A stretch of DNA of 64,000 nucleotides from Hyparrhenia diplandra (lineage: Eukaryota > Streptophyta > Magnoliopsida > Poales > Poaceae). The position numbers were made by a program, and so were the translations under genes. Of this stretch, positions 11,750 through 24,211 are shown piece after piece. The stretch is taken from assembly GCA_015847255.1 (NCBI GenBank), contig JADLZK010001918.1:186001-250000 (forward strand), given 5' to 3'. Below the pieces are notes generated by a model. It had not been told where the DNA came from, made no database searches, and was given only the letters and a program-made list of their open reading frames with translations. Every line of letters begins with the position of its first letter. Within the stretch, counting starts at the first letter, position 1.

Positions 11750-12160
11750 AGCACCGCAGTTGTGCACCTCGTCACTCTGGATTTTGCTTGGCGTTATTTT
11801 TTTTCCCTTTCTCACATGTAAAGCTTCAGACGAGACGAAAATGGAAGCAGTGCTACTCTAGGAATGGGAGGCAATGGGAGTAGTCCACATACAGCAAACC
11901 TTGGTGGACGCACTTGCTGTATCTCTTTGGCGGCCCCACCGTGCACTCTGATTATGTTACTGTTCATCGTCGGCTTTCTGTTTCGTGCTGCCTCCACCTG
12001 TTGATACCTTCATCTCGGCTCTGTTTAGCCCCAACAACAAAACTGGTGAGACGACCCGTGGTAGGCCTGTTACTGTCCACCACTATTAGTGGGAGTAGTC
12101 TAGATGGAAGAATTCATTGTGCAGTACATTTGTACATGTCATTTCTTGGTATTTAGTGGG
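11750..12160 (+). ncRNA. 21-PHAS unit C (miR2118 site 11859-11880)
   Basis: This is the cleanest class-1 site: TAGGAATGGGAGGCAATGGG then AG. The first 15 bases match the miR2118 complement exactly. Predicted cleavage is between 11870 and 11871, so 21-nt registers would start at 11871, 11892 and so on. The P-loop frame (GMGGNGSS) is open across the site but the upstream ATG is out of frame here, unlike in most paralogues. The 3' end is uncertain. Transcription is inferred from the TATA box and leader conservation. Confidence 0.78.
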
Positions 12161-13140
12161 ACCTGAACAGTTAATGCACTTTTCCATTCCTTTCCCAGCT
12201 AGAGCATTGTATAGGTTGAGGAAGCTGTGGCAACAATGCGCGCTCTCTGATCATACCTTGGGTGTGCCTTGGTATCGGATTTACATTGCTGCGAGAAAGG
12301 GTGTGATATCAATAACTCTTCACGTGCATATTCCATGAAAAGATTTCAATTGAAATCGTTGATAATTTTCTATAAGTTTGATGAAGCTGGAATGTAACAT
12401 GATTATAGATCCAGAAGCACCAATAGATGCATTGCGGAGGACCAGCATGTGTTCAAAGTAGTCAGCAGCCATCCCATTCTAGTTAACCCAGAAAAATGTT
12501 CGAACTCCTGTAGATTAAATTTCGTTATTGTCACCAAGTAAGAAACAGTTAATGAGAAGCAGGGGTGTCAGGTGACAGTGCAGGTGACCCATGCATGTGC
12601 TGTGCACGTCGCCGCTGAGGCCAGGCCCATCTCTCTCTGACCGGGTTATGCCGGGAGGAAAGGCTGATGCCTCACCCTTAAGCCCACAGAAGAAGCACGT
12701 CTTCATTTCCAGTGGAAGGTGGAGGAGCTCCTGCACAGGTGGTACTGGAGGATTCCATCTATATGGTGCGGGCATCGCTTTTTGAATTTCATTGTCAAAT
12801 AGGCCGCGATAGTATGCAAACCCAAGCATCCGCATGGCTCTCGGAATTTTACGACACTTGTCTATAGCTTTGGCAAGAAACCATTCCATAGTACTTGTCC
12901 ATTGATCAAACAAAATGTGTAATTATCTCATCATTTCAACCCTTCGATCTTTCAATACCCTAATAAAAGAGAAATGGTAATATTATATTTTTCAACTTAA
13001 TGTGTATCGATAGTTATTTCACTTTGATTCTCAGTTGAACTATTTATACATTTCGTGTAAGTATCATCAGATAATGGAGATAGTAATTATCTCTCAAAAA
13101 AAAAATACAAAAAATTTATATTAAAGGCACCAAATGGAAT
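12161..13140. other. Spacer without a recognisable gene
   Basis: AT-rich spacer. A minus-strand ORF at 12515-12913 (132 codons) and a plus-strand ORF at 12591-12785 overlap each other and show no known domain. I see no trigger site or TATA module here. Confidence 0.4.
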
Positions 13141-13196
13141 GTGACGCTCTTAAATGAAATGGATGCTCTAAGTTGTAGCTCCTTCATATATATAAG
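13141..13196 (+). promoter_or_regulatory. Promoter region of PHAS unit D; TATA box 13187-13196
   Basis: TATATATAAG lies 149 bp upstream of the site. The preceding GTGACGCTCTTAAATGAAAT and GTAGCTCCTTCATA segments match unit L (63381-63430), so D and L form one promoter subtype. Confidence 0.65.
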
Positions 13197-13219
13197 CAAA
13201 CCGAATTACACACCCCACT

Positions 13220-13399
13220 TACATTTCAGCTCTGAACTCATGACAAGTGTAGTGCTTGCTCACATTGTTGTTTTCTCTCTTTCACGAGTAATTGTACCTT
13301 CAGGCGCAAAGATATGACAGATGTAGTGCTTGCTATAGGAGTGGGAGGCACTGGGAGTAGTCCACATGCTGGGATTGCAGCACAGCTGCCTTGCATAAC
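13220..13399 (+). ncRNA. 21-PHAS unit D, left part (miR2118 site 13336-13357), split by a 20-kb CACTA
   Basis: The site TAGGAGTGGGAGGCACTGGG then AG is class 1, with predicted cleavage between 13347 and 13348. A short ORF from 13314 (MTDVVLAIGVGGTGSSPHAG) reads through the site in the P-loop frame and now terminates inside the transposon at 13433. The CACTA starts at 13400, only 52 nt after the predicted cut, and the rest of the unit resumes at 33428. Removing the element and one AAC copy restores TGCATAACCTTGCATGC, matching TGCATAACCGGGCATGC in unit K. Confidence 0.75.
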
Positions 13400-13800
13400 C
13401 ACTACTACAGAATTGAACTTGCGCGGCATTTAATTTTTATTTTCCGTGGCGGGCAATTATAAAACCGCCACGCCAAAATAGTTGGCGTGGCAGGCCGCCA
13501 TGGTTAATCTATTAACCATGGCGGGCATTGTAACGTGCCCGCCACGGTTAATGTCTATTAACCGTGGCGGGCATTGTAACGTGCCCGCCACTATTAATGT
13601 ATATTAACCGTGGCGGTTTTATTACAATGCCTGCCACGGAAAAGTCTAGTCTATAAATACAGCCCCAACCTTCTTCTTCCCCACGGGATTTTCGCCATTT
13701 TCTAGGGTTTTGAGCTTCAAAACTCTAGAAATCACCATTTCGGGGGGGTGGGGAAGGTTTTTGCCCTTGGTTTGATTGAAATTTGGCACCGTTAGGGGGT

Positions 13801-14165
13801 ATTTCTCCTCTTTCTCCTCTCTTTTTTCTCTCCCGTCTCTCTCTCTCTCTCCCTCTCTCCTCTCCTTCTCACTCCCCCTCCCCCCTCTCTCCCTCTCCCC
13901 CCTCTCTCTCTCCCCCCTCTCTCCCTCTTTCTCCCCCCCTCTCTCTCCCTCTCAAGCTAGCTCCTCTCCCTCTCTCTCTCCCCTCTCTCCTCTCCTTCTC
14001 TCTCTCCCTCCCCTCTCTCTCTCCCTCTCTCCCCCCCCCCCCTCTCTCTCTCCCCCTCTCTCCCTCCTTCTGCTCCCCCCTCTCTCTCCCTCTCAAGCTA
14101 GCTCCTCTCCCCTCTCTCCCCCCTCTCTCCCTCTTTCTCCTCCCCCCCTCTCTCCCCTCTCATTT
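13801..14165. repeat. Polypyrimidine (CT/CCT) tract in the CACTA leader
   Basis: About 365 bp are almost purely C and T on the + strand, including a C run near 14032. ORFs across it encode only Ser/Leu/Pro (or Arg/Gly/Glu on the other strand) and are artefacts. It sits between the element's TATA-like CTATAAATAC (13651-13660) and its first domain remnant. Confidence 0.9.
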
Positions 14166-14224
14166 GAAGTGTCGTGGTCTTTTTTTCATCGATACTTCGA
14201 TCTCTAATCATCGATCGCACTCTT

Positions 14225-14776
14225 TGTTTTGGTTTAATTAATTTGAGTAGGCGGGCCGACCATGGGCCGAATAGGGATTGATGTACAGGCCGAGGATGAG
14301 TTTGGAATTCATTGATCATGTGCGAAAGAAGTTTATGCCCGCCGCGTAGAAGCATCGAATCGGCCGGGGTTTGGAACTAATGGTGTGCCCGTGCTATCGG
14401 TCAAAGCATCTATTCTTACCCAAGGATGACGATGTCGTGGAGCACTTGGTGCGTATGGTTTCATCGGGAGCCGAGGTACACCGTGTGGACGTATCATGGT
14501 GAAAAAGAACCGAAAGTGTCGCGGCCGTTCATCGGAGGACCCCGCCGATCGTAACGACGGAAACACCGGTGGTGGACGAAGGGACGCCAACAAGTTGATA
14601 ATCGCGATTACATCACCGTAGATGAACTGATTGAAGACATTGCGGGGCGACAATGCGGGTGGAGGTGATGGTGAACAATCAAGAGTTGATGACATGTCGC
14701 CCGAGGATCTTTGCTCTTTTCGAGGAAATTGCTAACCTCAAAGATGAAGATGACGTGTTGTTTGGCAATCCAAGGT
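14225..14776 (+). pseudogene. CACTA transposase N-terminal remnant (transposon-associated domain)
   Basis: Joining frames gives the typical opening of a CACTA TNP2-type protein. A segment at about 14380-14450 encodes VCPCYRSKHLFLPKDDDVVE, and the next frame at about 14450-14535 encodes REPRYTVWTYHGEKEP. These match the CPC..C/H..L...VxxHL...GYTxWxxHGE pattern of the domain preceding the transposase. Frame changes and an early stop show decay. The gypsy insertion at 14777 separates it from the TNP2 fragment at about 32400. Confidence 0.7.
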
Positions 14777-16656
14777 TGTCATACCCGGTTTTAAGAACAA
14801 AACCAGATACACACCATATGTGAGCCCAGGGAAGTCAAATCTCACATATAGTCACAATTAAAGGAAATATCAAGACATAATGCTTAATAAATAACGAACT
14901 TAATACAAAAAGATAACCTCAAAGCGCGAACAACGGAAAGACACTCCGATCAGGGGATGAAGCCTCCACGCCCACGGGGACAAACCGACTAGTTGATCAC
15001 AAGCCTTACTCCTTGAACTCTAGCAATCTTGCAACCCTCCCGGTTTAAGTTTGAAATTGCAAGGGTGAGTCCATGTCGAACTCAAAGCAAATATAACATG
15101 GGGTTATGAAGCTCAAAGGTCGACATCGGTTTTAATCATGTAAACATTTTAATAAGTCACAATTTTAGTATTAATTAAGCAAGTAGTTGTGCTTAAGCCC
15201 CAATTATTCCCACATTATAATTGAAACCAACATCCGTCATAAGTCTCCATCATCATCATCAACGCCATCATCGCTAGTCACCATCAACTTAAATCCATGT
15301 CTTAACATCATCCAGTGAAACACTATTCCTTGAGTTTTCCGGCCGCCGCAGGACCGCGGAGCACGATACGATATATCATTTTGATCAAACTCTGCAGAGG
15401 TGTACACTTTCATTGTGAGTCATGATTCTCAAATGCACGGGTTAGCAAGGCCCGATGCACCAAGAATCATATAAAGCCTTTCAATGGTTCTTCTAAAATA
15501 TCAAAGCCACTAGGATTCAATGGTTATTCTCGTAGGATCCAACCTGCGCAAATGAGGGGTTCCAACGATCGACCTTCCCCATTTAGCCACAAGAGGGTAA
15601 CCCCGACAAGATAGGAAAGGTCCATTGACCGACTAAAAGTCGAGAGCCATATAACCCCCACATTTTATGCTTGTAAGTCCCAGCTTTTGCCGAAGGATAA
15701 GTCCTTATGGAGGGCCAAGAGTACCATGAAGAAGCATGAACTCTCACCCTGTGGTCCAGATTGGTAAACACCATCTCATATAACTCATTGTGTATATATA
15801 TCATAGTCATCTTCAGATCATGCTTATTACAAGTTGAGCACTAGCAAAATACTACCCATATGCAAGCATCCCCATAGGCAACAAGGTACAAGATAACAAT
15901 AACTATGTTATAATCTCTAAGTTTGTCAAGGTGGACACATGCACATGAACCATGATTATAAAGTGTATAGGTAACAAGGATAGTCCCATGCTATACTTGC
16001 CTTAAACTCAGATTCCTTCTTATTTAATTCCTCAAAGAACTCCTAAGGATCCTGGTCTTCAAATAATTCTTGATCTTCCACGAATTGCTCACCATCTACT
16101 TTGGATCACCAACTTCTTCTAGGCCACCAACGTAAAACTCACCGATTTGGACATCATCATAAACCACCATACAAGCATCCGAGAAATCATACACGAAGCA
16201 ACAATAGAACTATATTAGAACATTACACCAACAGTATGAAAACAAGATAAAAAGGGTTATAAAACAAATCTACGCCTCACGCGGTGATGGGCCAAGGCCC
16301 TGGGCGGAGGCAGGGCCGGGCCGGCCGCTCAACGGTCAAGTTAGTCAATGAAAGAAGCACCAGGCTGAAAACGAGGTAAAGGAAAAGAAATAAAGGAAAA
16401 CCTTTTTTTTTTATTTCAAAGCCAAACTCAAACCAATTTCAAGTGCTTTTGAAATCCTTTTTTCAAAATTTGGTCAAAACCACTCACTCAATAAATTAAA
16501 TGCATCAGCATGAATGCAAGAACAATGTTGCTAAGCCTTATGATAAATTTTAATTTGACAAAAATTATTTATTTTCCTATTTTTCATGAGCACAAAAAAA
16601 TCAAAATAAATCATTTTTAGCTCTATTTCCAAAGAAGCAAAATTTGGGGTGTCACA
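14777..16656 (-). repeat. Left (3') LTR of element A, internally deleted
   Basis: This is 1880 bp, against 3068 bp for the partner LTR. The missing part corresponds to about 30797-32005, and the junction lies near 16274-16284. Remaining differences from the partner cluster in CG-containing stretches. Confidence 0.9.
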
Positions 16657-16781
16657 ATTCTACCCCCTTAAGATGAATCTCGTCCCGAGATTCGAAGAGA
16701 CTCGAATCATAGGAGAGAAACAGGAAAAGATCTTGATAACACATTCCAACTTCAAAACTTAAATCCAATCTTATCAACAAC

Positions 16782-17214
16782 TCATGCCTCAAGATTACAA
16801 CCGGTGCACAAAGATTCCATTGAAAAGCTCATTATTCTCGATAGATACATATCCATCTTGACTGCTAACTCCATTGATTTACAACTCAAAAGAGATGAGG
16901 AAACCCGGTCGATAGACTCCTCGTGTTCCCACATTGCTTCTTCTTCGGTGTGGTTACTCCATTGAACCTTACACACATTAGTCATCTCTCCATTAAACAT
17001 CCTCCGATCATTGGGTAAGATCGATGGGGTAATCTGCATATGCCCCGATTGTTCGCCATATTACATTCTTCCAAAGATTTTTTTTGCTACATCAATGGTT
17101 GAAGTACCATCATTAATCATAGCATCCTCAATGCACTCACCTTCAAGGAGGTTATTTTCGTCTTCCTCGGGTTGAGGTTGAAAACCCTGGTACTCAATCT
17201 GTTCTCCTGATGGT
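16782..17214 (-). pseudogene. C-terminal pol remnant of element A (chromodomain-like tail)
   Basis: The minus frame ending at 16782 contains VCKVQWSNHTEEEAMWEHEE, the classic end of chromovirus polyproteins (VxWSxHxxEEATWExE). Another minus-strand frame (17061-17214) is acidic, contains QGFQPQPEEDENN and is interrupted at 17214 by element B. The RT and integrase domains expected upstream are absent on the far side of B. Confidence 0.6.
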
Positions 17215-18918
17215 TGTTGGCATTTCTTAACGCAATCAAAGGAAATAGGTATAAAACCCATCCCCAATAAAAGCGTCAAATACGCCACGACAATCCCAAG
17301 TAAAACCACCATGTCGGTGATCTGAAATGGAATCGCCAACGGGATAGATCTTGCCATCTCGAGATATTCATCCGCAAGCGCACGGATCTATCATTGTAGC
17401 ATTTCACCCGAAGTATTCAGGTGGTATCGTTATTTATATTTTCCCAAAGGAAGGCATGTGATTAATAAATTAGCATGGCATCGAATAGAGGAACATGTGT
17501 TTGCTTAGACCAAAATGTTCATAACAGGGGTAAGCAATAATGGTTCATGGATAGTGTGACACACACTTAAGAATCCACCAAACAAAAGGATAAAGAAAAT
17601 AGATAAAGAATAAATGAATAAATAAATAACCTAATGGAGTAGTTCTAATGTATCTAGTCATGGCCATACAAATGAATAGTTAGGATCATATGCAAACCGA
17701 TCTAAGCGTGGTTAGGTCTAGGATAACAGGGAGACTCGGGTGCCATACGGCGCAATAGAAGCATTCTAACTCCTACGAGAACATACGAACATGGGGGGAT
17801 TTCAAAGGACGGTCAAGGCTTGTCACGACCAAGCCGCCTACCCCCTCAACCGTGGCATGCCCTCATATTCGCGAGGGTGTCGTAATACCCGGGCACCATG
17901 CCCGCGATTAGAGCACTACTCTTTTCCCCCCCGGGATCCCCACTCGTCGAATGGACGGACTAGAACAAGAGCAAACCCGAAGGAACAACGAACCGTTATC
18001 CCACCTCTAATCAAGTTAGGCATATGATGATCGATGATGAACTGTAATGAACATGTCAAGATTATGATATGTAAACTATATGCTAGTTCATATACCAACA
18101 CAAGAACATGAACAAAACTATACTCTAGTTCATAAGTTAGGCCAAGAACATAAATATAAGATTTGCAAATAGAAGAATGCTCCATAGAGTAGATGTATTA
18201 CCAAAGCACTTTCTTCTAGGAGACAAGCCCTCCTTGTAGCTCTTCTACTCCAAGTGCTAACCAAGAAAGAATAAAAAGAAGAAGAAAGAAGAAGAAGGAA
18301 GAAGTAGAAGAAGAGAGAGAGGTAGAGGTGGTAGAGAGAGAGAAATTGCTGGTTTTTCTTTGGACTCCAAGTGGTGTGTGTTGAGAGAGGGGAGAGGGGG
18401 GCCTACTTATACACTTGGAGGAGGGGCCTAAATGCTAAAATACACCAAAACCGACCTGGAAAACCTTCCTTACGTGCGCAAACCGACCAACTAAGGGCGG
18501 AAACCCCATTTGGAAGGTGCACGAACCGCCTCCCGAGGCCGGGCCGCCGCTCAGGGGAGGGTGCGGCCGCACCATCTGGTCTTGTGCGCACCCCACCCCC
18601 CAAGGCTCGGGAGGTCTTGTCTGGGGGTGTCGTCTTTCGCCCTCAAAAAAGTTGTGGGCCGGGCTTTGCTCGGCCCAGATTTAATGTTTTGGGTCGATTT
18701 GCTCTTGGGCTTGGATTTTGCAATAATGCGCTTTCCCGGAAGGCGTATTTTGGTCGATTTTCCACTTGCTTTTGTTATAAATCTACAAAATAAAATACAA
18801 GGCACTACAAGTGGAATTTATTAGTGGTAAATGCATATGAGTATAAAAGGTTTAATTTTACTCCCTTTATGGTAGAAAGTTGCCAAGGGGAAAAATATAT
18901 CGTTGGTTACCGTCAACA
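17215..18918 (-). repeat. Left (3') LTR of element B
   Basis: It pairs with 25306-27005. It contains a purine-rich GAAGAAGAA tract at about 18260-18345, shared by the partner. Confidence 0.93.
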
Positions 18919-20536
18919 AACTCCCCCAAGCTTGCCCTTTTTGCGCGTCCTCGAGCAAAAGAGATAAGTACTTGGTTGTTGATCAGGAGTTGCTACTATG
19001 CCGATTACGTTTTACAAGTGCCGGGGTTATAATAAGATTTTCTACTATAGTTTGAATAAAATGGCACATCTTTTTTTTCCGACCCTTTGTTACCTTTCAT
19101 CGTAGCGGGGCTTTCCGGCTTTTTTCTCAAAGCCTTGGGCGGTTGCCGATAGAACGGTTATAATGGATGTGCTTATCATTCATCCTTTTGATCAACTTTT
19201 TATCCGGGATTTTATTTAGATAATATATATATATTTTTTTCGAGAAAGCTTTGGGCTTTATTGCTATTTTTTGGAGAGGTGGGCTCTTTCGCCCTAGACT
19301 TTTGTCTTTTATTTCCTCTCTTTTCTTTTTTTCTTTTTAGAGATGTGGGCTCTACTCGCCCTTGGACACTTGTCCATTTTTCGTCTCATTTTTTTTTAGC
19401 ATAGCCCAAAAAACATTTCTCTTTTAAAGCATAGATTCCCGGATGTCAAGTTTCTCTTTTGGGCCTAAGTCATAGCAAATCCATTTGTACCATATCATAT
19501 TTTGGCAACAACTTAGACTAGATAGAGCATATGCAACCCACATGAATTAGGTTTTTTTTTAGGATGAGTTTTAGAATTAGCCACTAAACCCAAACTTTAG
19601 AGAACTTGAATTATAAACTAGGCACGAGGCAAAGCATAAAGCAGAGCAACTATTCATCATTTCAACAAGGGACTAAGACTAAACATTTTATAGCTCATAT
19701 ATATAAGCATTAAGGCACAAAGAAGAGCAACTTATTCTATTTTTGGATTTTTTTTTTTTTCTTAGTTTTAGTTTTTTTCAATGCAATATTGCTGAAATTT
19801 AGACATGCTAGAAATAAAGTAAAAATTGATGGAAATAAATATGCAATGCAATGAAACCTCGCGGGGTCCTCCCCAAGCTATCTGGAGGCCTATTGATCGG
19901 GATCGAAGCCTTGGTACCTCCAGAATGCTTCCTCGCGTGCGGTGCGAGTAGCCATGTTGGACTCCAATTGGGTCTATCTCTCGCCGACTCTTTGCTCCCG
20001 GTTCTGGCCGCGCATTTATGCGGTGTTTTGCACATGGGAATTGAGCATGTGCTCAATGTTCCTAGTGCGGACGTCGAGGTGCTTTGCCGCTGGATCCTGA
20101 TAGCCTCCACCCCCGTGGTGGATGCCCGGGCTGGACTGGTGGGGGCATATCATCGGAGCCGTTGTCAAAGTCAAATCTGTTGGCCCTCCATGCTCCTCGT
20201 ATCTCCTTCGGGCCACTTTCGGATGGTGTTGGGTGTGAGGCGGCGGCTCCCACCTAGGATCATACCGGGTATTACCCCGGGGTCCCCATGGGGTGAGGCC
20301 ATCTTTGCATGGAACACCGGTGTAGGCTGTGGCCGTGGCCGAGGCGTGAAGTAGGGGCCATGCGAGGGAGGATCCGACCTCCGGGTCTCCCGACACTGGC
20401 GTGAAGAGTGGGGGTGTCTTTCTGCGCAAGCTATCAACGATCTCGAGCTCAAATGTTAGTACCCGGCATTTATACAACCGTAAGTCCGGGTTAGGTAACC
20501 GAACTATAGTTGCATAGCCGGGGAAAAGATGACCAA

Positions 20537-21522
20537 CACTACTACAGAATTGATTTTTGCAAGGTGGTCGAATTTTATTTTCCGTGGCGGACATTTAAAA
20601 ACCGCCACGGAAAATAGGTTGATTTACCGTGGCGGGCTTTTTTAATTAACCGTGGTGGTTTTAAAACCGCCATGGTAAATATATTTACCGTGGTTTTTTA
20701 ATTTGCCCGTCATGTAAAATCTAGGCCCAAAATGGCGGTGAACCCTAAGGACAAAAGCCCATATCGGCCCAAACTCGGTGTCTCATTATATAAACGGTGT
20801 TAGGTTTTTTTTTTCACCCACCCTCACTTTCTCCCACCAACTCCCTCTCTCCCGTGCCGACTCCTCCCCTCCCTCTCCGGGGGGCGGCGGCGCGGGGCGC
20901 GTCGGGCGGCGCCGGCCCCCCCTCCCCTCCGGCGCGGGCGCGCCGCGCGGCCCTCTCCCTCCCTCCCCTCCGGCGGGCAGCGGGCGGCCCTCCTCCTCCC
21001 TCCCCTTCCCGGCGCAGCGCCTTGCTGGCGGCCCTCCTCCTCCCCTTCCTCGAGGGCCGGCCCCTCCCTCTCTCCCTCCGGCGAAGCGGCGCGGCGGGGC
21101 GGATCGAGGAGGTTGAGGCGGCGGCCGGCGGATCGAGGAGGTTCGAGGCGAGGCGCACGGCGGATTGAGGAGGCCCATGGCGCGGCGCATGGAGGCATCT
21201 CCCGCAGCGAATCGAGGCGGCGGCCGGATCTGGACCCCGCGCCGGATCCAGCGGCAGCAGCCGGATCCCGGCTCCGACGGCAGATCCCCGGCGATCCCTA
21301 CCCGCGGGCGGGCGAAACTTAGCGGGCGGCGGGCCCGATCTGGGCCTCGATCCGGGCCCGATCTGGGTTTTTTTTTTTTTTTTTGTATATTATTAACCAT
21401 GGCGGGCATTTTGCCCGCCACGGAAAATCATCGATTTTGCGTGACCCTCTCTCGTGGCGGGCATTTTGCCCGCCACGGAAAATGATTTTTGACCGTCATG
21501 CAAAATCGTTTATCTAGTAGTG
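20537..21522. mobile_element. Small non-autonomous CACTA inside element B
   Basis: Begins CACTACTACAGAATTGATTT and ends in AAATCGTTTATCTAGTAGTG. The target duplication CAA is perfect (20534-20536 and 21523-21525). It shares the CGTGGCGGG subterminal repeats of the outer CACTA. The interior (about 20870-21340) is extremely GC-rich, and overlapping ORFs on both strands are compositional. A TATATAA at about 20786 precedes it. Length 986 bp. Confidence 0.93.
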
Positions 21523-21609
21523 CAAGCTCGCCCGGATGGTAAAATCTTAACCAAGTGCCCCTGCACAAGCTGCGCAATGGTCCAATGTTCCTGGGTGTGG
21601 AAATGTACT

Positions 21610-22359
21610 CTATCTCGCTGATTTTCCAAAGCTCCAATCGCGAAGCGAGGCGTGTGATAAGAGCCGTGCGGTGTGACAGAACGGCGACTTTTGTGATATT
21701 ATGCAAAAATTCCTGCACATCTCTACCTTTGGAGCTACCTTTTCCTTGTGGACAATAGCATAGAGTAATTTTAATTCAATTTCATTCACCCATCTAACCC
21801 CGTGTCTAGGAAACAAAGTCAACGAGATCCAGCGGTGGATAAACCTAGGTGATGGGTGCTGGATCTGTGAGTGGCGAGGTTTAAAAGTTCCGGTCTCATG
21901 AGCACCGGATATCTCCTCCCAAAAGTGATGTCTAACAAAGCCGGGGAGAGCAGCATCTATGTTCATTGCACATCTATAATTAAAACCCCAGTAACGAGCT
22001 AGGTCCGCCCACGTAACATGATAAAGTGTACCAAAGAGGCGGAAAGAAATTCCTAGCTGGTCTTCTACTAGTGTGCATAAAAACTGAATTGTCAGGAGGC
22101 GAGAACCTTCCTCCTCGAGAGGTGGAATATCCTGCCACCCGACTGCTCTCCAAAGGATGGGAAATTCGTTGTCCATACCTGATTGCTCGAGGAGCTCGTG
22201 GTCGATTCCGGGTGTGTGCTGGAACACACGATCCTTGAGTAGGAGATATGCTTGCATCTCCCGGTCTCCACGGATGTCGAGGTACGGCGCGTCGGCTTTG
22301 TCGATCGTCGGGGGAGCTTGAGCTTCTTCCTCCCCGATGGGTGCAGCATCTTCTTGCAT
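21610..22359 (-). pseudogene. Gypsy-associated ORF of unknown function (element B)
   Basis: A 249-codon minus-strand ORF contains DRVFQHTPGIDHELLEQSGM and YHVTWADLARYWGFNY. These resemble the non-enzymatic ORF found in many grass Athila/Tat-like and related non-autonomous gypsy elements. No catalytic motif is visible. It overlaps other open frames and may be truncated at the CACTA side. Confidence 0.5.
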
Positions 22360-22899
22360 GGGAGAGTCTTCAAGGTTGTCGAAGTTGAGGGCGGAGCTCG
22401 TGCTTGTATGCCGTGAGCTATGCCTTGACGACGCCTCAACCCCACAAGATCTTCCCGGCTTTCTTCATGGCTACTACAAAACGATTGAGCGAGACCTCGG
22501 GTGTGCAAGGGTTAGTTGAAAGTATGAACTTTCACGCCCATGATCTTGCTTTCGGCACAATGTTTTTGGTGGAGAAAATGGAGTGTAGAACAAGCGGGAG
22601 AGAGTGTGAGAGTGAGAGAGAGTGAAAATGAGGGGTGGGAGCTCTCACACCGGTGCTCGGGCTATTTTATAGCCGAGCCAACGGCCGAGGGCCACTCCAC
22701 ACAACGGCTAGGAGCCGTTGGCGAAGGCGGGCCGGATGGCGCGCGGCACGGAATGTGGCCGCACCTTGGGGTGCGCGCACCACGCCCGAGGGAGGCCGCC
22801 GTCGAGCTTTGGCGGGCGTGCTCAACGGTCACGAAAAGTTCGTGGGCGTTGTTTGCTTTCGATCTTCCCGGTTCGACCGTTTTCTCCCTTTTTGAATTT

Positions 22900-23190
22900 T
22901 CTCCAAAAATTTTCAAATATAAATTTATTTTTAAATAGAAAAATCATTTTAAAAATATTTTTGTATATACTTTTTATGTAGAAAATATTTTCTTTATTTT
23001 TCATGTAAAGACTTATTTTATTTATAAAGATTTTTTATTTTAGTTTTCAAAATATTTTGTTAATAAAAATATTTTATGAAACACATAAATATATAAATAT
23101 ATATATATAGATTTTTTTTTCAAATATACCCCATTTTTTTTTTTTTTTTTTTTTTTTTTGGATATACCCCATTTTTTTTTTTTTTTAGCG
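22900..23190. repeat. AT-rich low-complexity and poly(T) tracts
   Basis: TATA/TTTT-rich sequence. It ends in two long T runs (about 23132-23159 and 23173-23186) that split a repeated GGATATACCCCATTTT segment. Confidence 0.85.
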
Positions 23191-23329
23191 GTTTTTTATA
23201 GTCGGCTGTCGACTCTCCCCTCGCATTCATTGGCGGGAGGTACCGCTTTAGGGGGTCTCGAGCGGATCCTTCAACATTCCACACCGGTCTTGATGACGAT
23301 GATTGCTTAGGGTGTGTTGTTGCTTGTAC

Positions 23330-23887
23330 CCAATGAATGGGCACTTTACCGCCTTATCCTTGATATGGAAGACGATGAAGCCCTTCCCGCATCGATGTCG
23401 GCTTTGGTCAGTATAGAGAAATGGTCTCCCGGGAGGAGAGACACATCCTCTTTTGGGCCCATGTCTAGGATCACAAAGTCGCAGGGGATGTATTCATCTT
23501 GGATTTTTAATGAGCATGTCTTCCAAAATTCCCTCAGGCCGCCTTGTTGTTTGATCCGCCATTTGGAGGGCCAATTTGGCGGGAGTAAGTGTCCCTCCAT
23601 GGATTTTATTGAAGGTGGCCTTGGACATCACATTATCTCGGCCCCAGGTCACAAAATGCATTAGCAAAATTGTGGGGGCCAATGGCACACCGATGATCGG
23701 ACGTCCAGGATCTCCCTTCTTGGCAATGAATGGCGAGTCCACAAGGATCTTCTTGACTCTCGGGTTGGTCGAGCCTTAGAGATATCATGTTAATCGACTC
23801 GTGTGGGACCTCGGGTTGCCCTGGGATCCTTCCAGTCGTTAAGCGGTACTTGAGCAAACAATCCGAGCCACCGTGTGTCTCTATCAT
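23330..23887 (-). pseudogene. Protease-region remnant of element B
   Basis: Minus-strand frames contain PFIAKKGDPGRP, FNKIHGGTLTPAKLALQMAD and IPCDFVILDM, in the order typical of Athila/Tat-type retropepsin segments. The upstream frame has CDLG where the catalytic DxGA region begins, after which the frame is lost. It is broken by frameshifts and not functional. Confidence 0.6.
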
Positions 23888-24211
23888 CTTGTTAAAGCTG
23901 AGTTGGTTTTCACGGTGATGTCAACCCTTCAAGCTTGTTATTCATACCCTCAAGGATCTTGTCTTGATGGCTCATCTTTTTGGTGAGATTTTCGTTAATT
24001 TTTGCCTCGCCCGATACCAGGTCCTTCAATGATGGTGGCCCGGGGTTATAGTTGGAGTTGTACCCCCTGGTTGCCTTGGAATGGGGCTTGGATGGTTGTT
24101 CCAGCCCTGCTGCGGTTGGCGATACCGTTCTTTCGTTGTTGATGAAGGCGACTTCTTCACGCGGGTCTTAGGGCAATTATCCCCCGAGTGGCCAACCTCA
24201 CCACACGCCTC

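Noticed and set aside
13776..14241. Overlapping Ser/Leu/Pro-rich ORFs
   Set aside because: Artefacts of the CT tract, open in several frames on both strands.
20786..21421. Long minus-strand Arg/Gly/Pro-rich ORF (211 codons) and plus-strand companions
   Set aside because: High-GC interior of a small CACTA; several frames open at once with no domain.
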